Shown piece by piece: positions 37,201 through 46,439 of a DNA stretch of 64,000 nt. The DNA is from Strix aluco (taxonomy: Eukaryota; Chordata; Aves; Strigiformes; Strigidae). The stretch lies in assembly GCF_031877795.1 (NCBI RefSeq), contig NC_133943.1, positions 10,285,001-10,349,000 of the forward strand. Reading direction: 5' to 3'. Position 1 is the stretch's first letter; every line of letters begins with the position of its first letter. The position numbers and the translations under genes are program-made. The notes beneath the pieces are model-generated. The model was not told the DNA's origin, made no database searches, and saw only the letters and a program-made list of their open reading frames with translations.

Positions 37201-40200
37201 AGGTGCTGAGCCTTGACAAGTCAGTAAGCCTTTTGCCTGCTCTTTCTATCCTCCCTGCATGCCTCTTCCCTGCTAGTGCCCCATTCTCCAGGGCAGGGCC
37301 AGCCCGGGGACAGGCAGCATGTACTGCTCTGCCCATGTGGGTGGGTCGCTCCTGGCAGCAAACTGTCCCTAGCCTGAAGGGCAAGCACTGCCTGTCTCTG
37401 CCAGCTGCTGGGGCCCTGCAGTGTCCTCACACGTGGTCCCTTCCCTGCTCCCCAAGAGTGACTTGGCTGGGCGAGGGCTGCCGTGCTGTGCTGGGCACCC
37501 TACCCAGGGCCAGGTAGGCGGGCGACACAGCCATGGACACGGTAGGTGTTCACTGGGCTCTCATCCAGCTCCCCTGCAAGTGATTTTTTGACCTTGGCTT
37601 ATTCTTGCCCTGTCCTTTCCCCTCCAGGCCCTCAGGGCCAGTCTCAGACTGCCAGGAATGGTGGTCAGTCCCTAATGGGCCGTTCCTCCACTGAGGAGGA
37701 TTAGGGGATCTGGGGAGTAAGGCAGTGTGTGGCGTCTCAGGTACTGGTGTGCTGTGGTTCTGTGCTGGGGGAGGTTTAGGGTAGCCCCAGGGAGGTGATG
37801 TTGTGGGGATCTGTCAGATTTGACAGATGACTATCACTCGCAGGCAGCCCCTGCAGCCACTGGAGTCCCCCAGCACCCCCACGTGTGACCCTGTGAAGTT
37901 GCGGCTGATAGAGGATGCTGAGGACTGGCAGCCCCGCACCGGGACCTCCCAGTCCCGTTCCTTCCGCAAACTGGCCCAGCTGATGGGCACAGACGGCAGT
38001 AAGTTCCCACAGGACCCGGCGCTGGCTGCCTGCCCAGGGGTGCCCAACTTTGCTGGCACAGCTGGAGCCAGCTAAAGGCTGTGGTGCATCATGGCACCGG
38101 AGCATTGGTGTTGGCCCCGTGTGGCCCCTCGGGTGTGGCTGAGGCAGTGGGACCTGCCCGGGGCTGTGCGTGAGCTCGTGGTGATGATGCTGGTGTGGGG
38201 CCGTGCTCTGCCCCGCGACCGAGCAGGGACATGTGTTGGGGCAGGAGGGCAGCAGGAGGAGAGGTTGGTTTTCCTGCCTTTCTCTTCCTGCTGTCCCTGG
38301 GCCTTGGTTGCCACAGACTGACCGTGTCTCCTCCTTTCTCTCCTGCTGCGCTCAGTGGAGGATCAGGAGGATGAGCTTGTTAAAAAGCCCAGGTAAGGGG
38401 AGCGTGTACCAGGGCGGCCGCAGGAGCCACAAGGGTGCCCACCTGGGGCTCAGCCCACCTGGCTGGTTTGCACTCACTGCTTGCAGTGACACTGGTGAAG
38501 CTCTTTGCCTGTTGTTTCTTCTCTCCTCTCCTCCTCCTCCATCCTCCTGTTCGCCCTCTGTCCTCTCCTTCTCCCCAGAGCCCAGCTGTTGGCAGAGCCC
38601 ACCCTGTGCTCGCCCCGTGATGGGCACCGCCAGCGCTCAGCCACTGCTCTGACCGTCACCTCGGGAGGGTCCTGCCCCGGCACCCACCTGCCAGACAAGC
38701 TGTCCCTGTGCTGGGTGTGCCGGGCAGGACCCGCTGGGCACTGCTGGCATGGAGCTCGGGAGGCTGAGCTGCACCGTTGCTTCTTGAGCAAATGGGCTCT
38801 GGAGGAGGCTGGTGGCACTGACAACGCCTTGCTGGGGGTATCGGGAGGTGCTGGGCAGCACCTGGACCTGGGGCACAATGTCCTGTGAGCCTGGCGTGGG
38901 GCAGCTGGGCAGAGCTGGGTGGGTGTTGCTGGCTTTTCTGTGGGACTGGGGGGTGGCCAGGAGGCTGGTCTGGAGTGAATGCTGCTGGCTTCTCTGTGGG
39001 GCTGGGGATACACTGAGGTGTCCCAGACATAGTGGGTGGCACTGCCAACACCTTGCTCAGGGTGTTGGGAGGTGCTGACCAGCACCTGGACCTGGGGCAC
39101 GATGTCCCATGGGGATGCAGGGTGGCTGCAAGGCTGGTCTGGAGTGAAGGCTGCCGGCATCTCTGTGAGGCTCGAGCCTCTGTGGGGCTGGGGGTGCGTA
39201 CAGGAGGGATGCACTGAGCCATGGCTCAACCACTGACTGTTGTGCCGCCGTTTTTTCTGACGCCACAGGGATGCCCATGGGTCTGGCTGGGGCACAGGGG
39301 TTCAGCAGTGAGTGCCAGGGTCTGGTGAGGGGGTTGGCGTGTGCGAGGGCTCCTTTGGGAGCGCTGCCCAGAGCTGCAGTGCTGGGCAGGGGCTGTGCTT
39401 GGTGCCAGCTGAGTGCCTGCCCTCTGTCCCTCGCAGGCAGCCCTCACAGCCGCTGGAGCCCCCCAGCACCCCCGTGTGCGACCCCGGGAAGTTGCGTATG
39501 ATAGAGGATGCTGAGGACTGGCAGCCCTGCACCGGGACCTCCCAGTCCCGCTCCTTCCTCAAACTGGCCCGTCTGATGGGCACAGACGGCAGTAAGTTCC
39601 TGCAGGATCAGCACTGGCTGCCTGCCCGGGGGTGCCCAGCTTTGCCAGGGTAGCCAGAACCCAACAGAGGCCTAGGGGGCACTGGAGGCTTGATTTTGGC
39701 CCCGTGTGGCCCCTCCGGGCAGGCTGAGCTGTCGGGAGCTGCCCAGGGCTGTGCGTGGGCTGGGGACATGTGGGGGCACATGGCGGTGCTGCTGGGCTGG
39801 GGCTGTGCTCTGCCCCGCGCCCGCACGGGAGTCTGTGTCTGAGGTGTTGGGTGGGAATTCAGTGGGAAGAGAGGTCGGTTTTCCTCTTTTCCCTTCCCTT
39901 CCTACTATCCCTGGGCCCTGGTTGCCACAGACTGACTGTCTCCTCCATTCTCTCCTGCTGCGCTCAGTGGAGGATCAGGAGGATGAGCTTGTTAAAAAGC
40001 CCAGGTAAGGGGAGCGTGTACCAGGGCAGCAGCAGGAGCCACGAGGGTGCTCACTTGGGGCTCAGCCCGCCCGGCTGGTTCACCCTCACGCTGGCTGCTT
40101 GCAGTGAGACCAGGGAAGCTTTGTCCTGTTGCTGTTGCTGTTTCTTCTCCCCTCCTCCTCTGTCCTCTCCCTCTCCCCAGAGCTGAGCTGTTGGCAGAGC

Positions 40201-43200
40201 TGCAGAGCCCACCCTGCGCTTGCCGTGTGACCGGCACCGCCAGTGCTCAGCCACTGCTCTGACCGTCACCTCGGGAGGGTCCTGCCAGGCAGGCTGTTCC
40301 CAGCCAGGGTGACCCCACACTGAGCTGTCCCTGTGCTGGCTGTGCGGCAGGACCTGCTGGGCACTGCTGAGCTGAGGAGGCCAAACTGCAGCGTGGTGTC
40401 CTGGACACAGTGGGTAGGGGCAGCTGGTGGCACTGCCAACACCTTGCTGGGAGTGTCGGGAGGTGGTGGGCAGTGCCTGTACCTGGGGTGTGATGTCCTG
40501 TGGGGCTGCTGAGCTGGTCTGGAGTGAAGGCTGCCGGCATCTCTGTGGGGCTCTGGGGCTGGGGGTGTGTACGGGAGGGATGCACTGAGTCATGGCTCAG
40601 TCACTGACTTGTGCTGCTGTTTCTTCCGATGCCGCAGGGATGTCCGTGAGTCTGGCTGGGGCACAGGGGTTCAGCGGTGAGTGCCAGGGTCTGGTGAGGG
40701 GCTCAGTGTGTGCGAGGGCACCTTTGGGAGCGCTGCCCAGTGCTGCAGTGCTGGGCAGGGGCTGTGCTTGGTGCCAGCTGAGTGCCTGCCCTCTGTCCCT
40801 CGCAGGCAGCTCTCACAGCCGCTGGAGCCCCCCAGCACCCCCGTGTGCGACCCCGGGAAGTTGCGTATGATAGAGGATGCTGAGGACTGGCAGCCCCGCA
40901 CTGGGACCTCCCAGTCCCGCTCCTTCCGCAAACTGGCCCGTCTGACGGGCACAGACGGCAGTAAGTTCCTGCAGGGCCTGGCGCTGCTTGGCTGCCTGGG
41001 AGTGCCGGACTTTGCTGGAGTAGCCAGTGCCTGGCAGAGGCTGTGGGGCATCGTGGCACCGGGAGCTTGATTTTGGCCCCAAGTCGACCCTTCACGGGGG
41101 CTGAGGCAGTGGGAGCTGCCCGGGGCTGTGCGTGAGCTCGTGGTGGTGCTGCTGGGCTGGGGCCGTGCTCTGCCCCGTGGTGGGGCAGGGCTGTGTGTTG
41201 GGGCAGGAGGGTGGTGGGAGGAGAGGTTGGTTTTCCTGCCTTTCCTTTTCCTTTCCTTTCCTCTGCTGTCCCTGGGCCCTGGTCACCGCAGACTGACTCA
41301 GTCTCCTCCTTTCTCTCCTGCTGCTCTCAGTGGAGGATCGTGAGGATGAGCATATTAAAAAGCCCAGGTAAGGGCAGCGTGTGCCAGGGCGGCAGCAGGA
41401 GCTGTACACAGGGTTGCATGTCCTGGGCAGGACTCTGGGCACAGCTGGCACTGAGCTGCACCATGGCCTCTTGGACAAATGGGTCCTGGAGGAGGCTGGG
41501 GGCACTGGCAAAACCTGATTGTGGGTTTGGGGGATTCTGGGCAGTGCCTGGTCCTCGGGTGTAAGAGCCCATGAGCCTGGTGGGGGCTGCAGGGTGGCTG
41601 GGCAGAGCTGGGTGAGTGTTCCTGGCTTTTCTGTGGGTCTGAGGATGCACTGAGGTGTCCTGTACACAGTGGGTAGGGACAGTTGATGGCGCTGCCAACA
41701 CCTTGCTGGGGGTGTTGGGAGGTGCTGGCCAGTGCCTGGACCTGGGGCACAATGTTCTGTGAGGTGGCTGCGAGGCTGGTCTGGAGTGAAGGCTGCCAGC
41801 ATCTCTGTGGGGCTCAAGCCTCTGTGGGGCTGGGGGTGCGTACGGGAGGGATGCACTGAGCCATGGCTCAACCACTGACTGTTGTGCCATCGTTTTTTCC
41901 GATGCCACAGGGATGACCGTGAGTCTGGCTGGGGCACAGGGGTTCAGCGGTGAGTGCCAGGGTCTGGTGAGGGGCTCGGCATGTGCGAGGGCACCTTTGG
42001 GAGTGCTGCCCAGTGCTGAAGCTGGGTCCATGCGTGGTGCCAGCTGAGTGCCTGCCCTCTGTCCCTCGCAGGCAGCCCTCACAGCCACTGGAGCCCCCCA
42101 GCACCCCCGTGTGCGACCCCGGGAAGTTGCGTATGATAGAGGATGCTGAGGACTGGCAGCCCCGCACTGGGACCTCCCAGTCCCGCTCCTTCCGCAAACT
42201 GGCCCGTCTGACGGGCACAGACGGCAGTAAGTTCCTGCAGGGCCTGGCGCTGCTTGGCTGCCTGGGAGTGCCGGACTTTGCTGGAGTAGCCAGTGCCTGG
42301 CAGAGGCTGTGGGGCATCGTGGCACCGGGAGCTTGATTTTGGCCCCAAGTCGACCCTTCACGGGGGCTGAGGCAGTGGGAGCTGCCCGGGGCTGTGCGTG
42401 AGCTCGTGGTGGTGCTGCTGGGCTGGGGCTGTGCTCTGCCCCGTGGTGGGGCAGGGCTGTGTGTTGGGGCAGGAGGGTGGTGGGAGGAGAGGTCGGTTTT
42501 CCTGCCTTTCCCTTTCCTTCCTGCTGTCCCTGGACCTTAGTTGCCACAGACTGACTCTGTCTCCTCCTTTCTCTCCTGCTGCACTCAGTGGAGGATCTTG
42601 ATGATGTGTTTGTTAAAAAGCCCAGGTAAGGGGAGTGTGCACCAGGGCAGCAGCAGGAGCCATGGGGCTGCATATCCCGGGCAGGACCCGCTGGGCATTG
42701 CTGGCACCGAGCTGGGGATGTCGAGCTGCGCCGTGCTGTCCCGGACTCAGTGGGTCGGGGGTGGCTGGTGGCACGGGCAAAACCTTGCTGGGGGTGTTGT
42801 GATGTTTGGGCAGCGCCTGGACCCTGGGACACAACGTCCCGTGGGGCTGCAGGAGTCAGGCAGAGCTGGGTGAGTGTCGCTGGCTTCTCCCTGCATGTGG
42901 GCATGGGGGAAGGGAGCGAGGGCTGGGGGTGCTACACAGCCCCCCCTGTTTCTGCCTTCACCTCTCCACAACGCCTTTTGCTCTGGTGCTGTGACTGCCA
43001 GGTCCCAGCTCTGCCCAGTTTGCTCTGCCACAAATAAATCCTCCTGGTTTTGTAGCCATCTCCTTCTTGTCTTTGCCCTGCAGAGGCACAGAGCCATTGG
43101 CTCTCCCTCTGTCCGTCTCTCGAGTGGGCTGTGCCTCCCTGGCCCCAGTGTTCCCTGCTTGCTCCCAAGCTCAGTGCTGGCAGCCTGCCGGGGGGGGGCA

Positions 43201-45597
43201 CAGGCCTTGCCCCTCCCAGGAGCAGCCTGGCCCTGCCTAGCCGGCAGGGATGACAGAACCCTGCCTGTCCCCAACTCTGCCAGAGCTGGACCCCGGGGCT
43301 CCCTATGGTGGGTCAGGTCCAAGCCCCTCTGCACCCTGATGAGTCTGGGGACAACCATCGTGTGTGAGCGGGCAGCTGGGGTCTGTGTGATCCCCCTGTG
43401 GGAACCCAGCAGGCCTGCACTCCCTCCCGCTGATCCCCAGACCACCATGATGGGTGCCAGAGACCCGGGGGTGCTGTGTCTTCGCAGGGCTAAAGGTGCT
43501 TGGCTCAGTACCCCATCACCAAACCAGCTACCGGCTGGGCACAGGGGCTTGGCTGGCTCCTGCCTGCTTGTTGGGGTGGGGGTGCCCTTGCCTGCACACA
43601 CAGGCCCATTGGGCAGCGTGGGCGAGCAGGCAGGATTAACTACTTGTTCTGTAGCCAGGTCTCTGTGCTGGACCCGTCCCCAGGAGCAACGATGAAGACT
43701 GAGCCAGGCATGGGTGAGCAAAACGTTTCCTTTGTGCTCGGGGGGTGCTGGGGGGTGCTGCTTGCCCAGCCACGGGTGCTGGGAGGGGGCTACTGAGGGA
43801 TCGGGAGCACTGTCCTGGAGACTTGCGTGTGTGTGCAGCCCCCAGGACCCCCACCACCACCCCTGGCCCTGCCAGCCGCCCACCGTGGGCTGTGGACCCC
43901 TCGTTTGCCGAGCGCTACGCCCCGGACAAGACGAGCACGGTGGTGAGCAAGCACAGCCAGCCAGCCACGCCGACCCCCATGCAGAACCGCAGCTCCATCG
44001 TGCAGGCGGCCCAGCAAGCCCCCGAAGGGCCTGGCCGCACACCCCTCTGCTACAAGTGCAACAAGGTCATCAGGTGAGCCCTGGCCACCACCACTGCCAC
44101 GCCAGCGTCCTGGGCCTTGGCGTGGCTGACGTGGCTCTGTCCTGCCACAGGGGACGTTACCTGGTGGCGCTGGGACATTATTACCACCCCGAGGAGTTCA
44201 CCTGCTGCCAGTGCAGGAAGGTGCTGGATGAGGGTGGCTTCTTTGAGGAGAAAGGCTCCATCTTCTGCCCCAAGTGCTATGACACGCGCTACGCTCCCAG
44301 CTGTGCCAAGTGCAAGAAGAAGATCACTGGGGTGAGTGTCCCTCAGCCTGCCCCACACCTCCTGTCCTTGCTCCCTGCTCACCTACGGGTGCCTGGCTCT
44401 GTCCCTTCCCGTTCTGATCCCATCCCATGGGACCCCCTGTCCCTTTCTGCCTTGGGTGGGGCTCCCTCGTGGCGCAGGGTGGTCCTGCCCCTGGCTGACA
44501 GCGGTTCCCCTCCAGGAGGTCATGCACGCACTGAAGATGACCTGGCACGTGCAGTGCTTCACGTGCGCTGCCTGTAAAACTCCCATCCGCAACCGTGCCT
44601 TCTACATGGAGGAGGGACAGCCCTACTGCGAGAGAGGTAGGACCTAGGGACCCCATGTGTCACCCCACATGGTCCTGGGGTACCGGGCACCACCATCGGG
44701 GCTCAGCAGCTGCCCACGGGGATGGGGGATGAGCTGCTCTGCGCTGCGGGGCTCCCCCTGCACCATGGGGAACGCTGGGACACCCCTCCCACAGCCCTGA
44801 GCCCTCCATCCCGGTCCTCCTGGCTGCGGGTAGTGCCATCGCTCCCGTGTTGCCATGGCGATGACAGAGGATGTACATCAAAGGCGAGTGCTGCATCCTG
44901 GGAGATGAGGTTTGCCACCTCCTCCCTGCAGCCGGTGGTGGCCAGGGCCACCCTGCACGGCACCGGCATCTCGCCCAGGTGTCTCGGGTATCGTCCCCCC
45001 GGGGCTGGCAGTGAGTTGTCCCCAGGCTGTGCCTGTGGGATCCCTCCCGTGTCAGAGCCCTGCTGCCCTGGGACGAGGGGCTGCGGTGCAGGGGAACGCT
45101 GACCTGGGCTCTGCCTCTCCTCGTAGACTACGAGAAGATGTTTGGCACCAAGTGCCGCGGCTGCGACTTCAAGATCGACGCTGGGGACCGGTTCCTGGAG
45201 GCGCTGGGGTTCAGCTGGCACGACACTTGCTTCGTCTGTGCGGTGAGCCATGCGTCTCTTCCCCGGCTGCTGGTGGGACCGGGGCTCTCCCTGGCAGTCG
45301 TGCCCTGCGTGGGGTACACCAGCAGCGTGGGGTCCTTCCTGCCGCGAGGTTTTCCCCACTTGGCTCTGTGCTGGTGGCTCGGGACCCTGCTCTGAGCCCC
45401 CTGCTCCCTGGCATCTGTGTGACACCAGTGCTGAGCCCTGGGCCGTGGCGGGGGGGACCCAGGGGCTGGCTCAGCCCCCCTGACCTGACCTCCTGCGCTC
45501 TCCTCCCCAGATCTGCCAGACCAACCTGGAAGGGAAGACGTTCTACTCCAAGAAGGACAAGCCGCTCTGCAAGAGCCACGCTTTCTCCCACGTGTGA
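31286..45597 (+). CDS. PDLIM7: PDLIM7 (Enigma/LMP-1) with quadruplicated internal exon pair
   Basis: Coding exons: 31286-31390, 35016-35167, 35506-35536, 36248-36420; four cassettes 37844-37998+38356-38392, 39437-39591+39968-40004, 40806-40960+41331-41367, 42072-42226+42589-42625; then 43846-44073, 44151-44331, 44516-44636, 45127-45242 and 45511-45597. If all are used the protein is 653 aa (human 457). The PDZ domain (~4-86) has [15 protein letters not shown] and [10 protein letters not shown]. Four 64-aa repeats of the DUF4749/ZM-like segment (~154-409) carry [18 protein letters not shown]. Three LIM domains (~478-649) have intact Cys/His and end KSHAFSHV. The exon at 43846 uses the second of two nearby AGs, the one whose phase fits. 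The ATG at 31295 (MESYKVM) aligns with the human start; 31286 adds MGD. PDLIM7 scaffolds kinases on actin and alpha-actinin and promotes mineralisation. Using one cassette would give 461 aa. Confidence 0.93.
37203..37223 (+). other. PDLIM7: Candidate 21-nt truncating micro-exon of PDLIM7
   Basis: A ~55-base uninterrupted pyrimidine tract (37143-37199), preceded by a branch-point-like CTAAT, ends in TTACAG. Twenty-one bases follow before GTAAGC. Joined to the exon ending at 36420 (phase 2), it reads Gly, Cys, stop, giving a PDZ-only protein of about 155 aa. From memory, mammalian PDLIM7 has a truncated LMP-3 isoform made by a small insertion; whether this is the same exon is unproven. Confidence 0.4.
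37844..38392 (+). repeat. PDLIM7: PDLIM7 cassette 1 (exons A1 37844-37998, B1 38356-38392)
   Basis: The most ancestral-looking copy: its acceptor phase joins the upstream exon ending HNG exactly as in human (QNGQPLRPL). It encodes [16 protein letters not shown] and [10 protein letters not shown], then [12 protein letters not shown]. Exon A enters in phase 2 and leaves in phase 1; exon B enters in phase 1 and leaves in phase 2. Confidence 0.93.
39269..39307 (+). other. PDLIM7: Candidate 39-nt cassette exon C, copy before A2
   Basis: Flanked by CCACAG and GTGAGT. It enters and leaves in phase 2, so it could be spliced between B1 and A2 without changing frame, adding 13 residues ([12 protein letters not shown] core). 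This copy differs at several bases from the other two yet keeps frame and splice sites. Confidence 0.4.
39437..40004 (+). repeat. PDLIM7: PDLIM7 cassette 2 (exons A2 39437-39591, B2 39968-40004)
   Basis: Same lengths and phases as cassette 1. Exon A2 reads [16 protein letters not shown] with Cys replacing the usual Arg, and [11 protein letters not shown] with Leu replacing Arg, so two conserved basic residues are lost. Exon B2 encodes the same peptide as B1 ([12 protein letters not shown]). Confidence 0.9.
40638..40676 (+). other. PDLIM7: Candidate 39-nt cassette exon C, copy before A3
   Basis: Same length and phase as the copy at 39269; flanked by GCCGCAG and GTGAGT. It encodes a [12 protein letters not shown] core. 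No counterpart is recognised before A1 or after B4. Confidence 0.4.
40806..41367 (+). repeat. PDLIM7: PDLIM7 cassette 3 (exons A3 40806-40960, B3 41331-41367)
   Basis: Intact splice sites and frame. Exon A3 encodes [20 protein letters not shown] and [10 protein letters not shown]; exon B3 encodes [12 protein letters not shown], the B copy closest to human DEEHLKK. Exon A3 differs from A4 at two bases near its 5' end. Confidence 0.9.
41911..41949 (+). other. PDLIM7: Candidate 39-nt cassette exon C, copy before A4
   Basis: Same length and phase; flanked by GCCACAG and GTGAGT. It encodes a [12 protein letters not shown] core. Confidence 0.4.
42072..42625 (+). repeat. PDLIM7: PDLIM7 cassette 4 (exons A4 42072-42226, B4 42589-42625)
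   Basis: Exon A4 is nearly identical to A3, but exon B4 has diverged most among the B exons ([12 protein letters not shown]). It joins in phase to the exon at 43846 to give [20 protein letters not shown], matching the mammalian run into the LIM region. Confidence 0.9.
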
Positions 45598-46433
45598 GGG
45601 GCGGGAGTTCAGCTGTGCCCACGCGTGCCCCTGGCCCTGCATGTTCCTCTCCCGCCTCCCCGCCCCCGCTGCCCCCAGGGAGCCAGGCTGGGCCCTCACC
45701 CCTTCCCCTTGCTCCTGCCTCTTTCCTGGCAGCTCCTGGCCTGGCTCCAGCCAGAGGCAGTGCTGGATCCAGAGTCCCGTAGAGCTGGGTGGCTTCTTCT
45801 GTGCCCCCCAACTGGCCCTAGGAGCCCCAGGAAGGGGACGCTGCATGGGTCTCCTGTCTCCGAGCCACACAGCGTGGTGGCTGTGGCCGTGCCGAGGCTG
45901 GAGGTGGGGAGGGTCCCTTGCTCGGCTGGGGCCCGGCTGCCTGGCAGCTCAGCGCCAGGGCAGGGATGCTCCTAGCACATCCCTGAGGGGGTGAGGACCA
46001 GCCCCCCAGCCCCCCGCCACGCTCTCCCCCACCTTCCCTGCTGTGTGCTTAGTGCGCGGGGCTGGAGACCCGGCCCCGCTCCCCTGCGGGGGCCCTGCCT
46101 GTGGTAACCCCCTCCCGGCTGCCCTGCAAACTGCTGCGGTGGCTTCCTACCCTGGCTGCGTGCCGGCGGGGGTGGTCTGTGCCTCGTGTCCCCCCCACCC
46201 AGCTGGGGCCCAGCCGTGCCGGGGAGCAGGGCAGTGTGCCAAGCCCGCCCCAGCCATGGGCTGGCAGCGTGGGCTGGTGGCCAGCCGGCCGGTGGGCTCC
46301 CGCAAGGCTCGGGCACAGCTTCCTACCAAAGAGCGCTCTGCCACCGCTGTCCTGGGCCTGTAAATGCCTCTCCCAAACCCACACTCTCCGGCTGGGCTGC
46401 CGCTGATGTAGCCACGGTGCTTTTAGTGCCTTT

Positions 46434-46439
46434 AATAAA
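46434..46439 (+). terminator. PDLIM7: PDLIM7 poly(A) signal (AATAAA)
   Basis: AATAAA lies 837 bases after the PDLIM7 stop in the context TTTAATAAACAC, giving a 3' UTR of about 0.85 kb. Confidence 0.9.

Larger units (their letters stand above)
37844..42890 (+). repeat. PDLIM7: Intragenic tandem duplication array in PDLIM7 (four units)
   Basis: Four head-to-tail units each contain exon A (155 nt), exon B (37 nt) and related intron sequence. Start-to-start distances are 1593, 1369 and 1266 bases. The left edge coincides with exon A1, because upstream intron sequence is not shared. The fourth unit loses similarity near 42890. Units 3 and 4 are nearly identical (2 differences in 155 bases of exon A, and matching intron sequence for about 200 bases beyond), whereas unit 1 is the most diverged. 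The introns between B and the next A also hold shorter internal repeats of a CTGGTCTGGAGTGAAGGCTG phrase. Confidence 0.9.

Noticed and set aside
43662-43710. A possible PDLIM7 exon around an AACGATGAAGACTGAGCC phrase
   Set aside because: Splice-like sites exist, but joining from cassette 4 in the required phase meets a stop. The exon at 43846 joins cassette 4 directly in frame.
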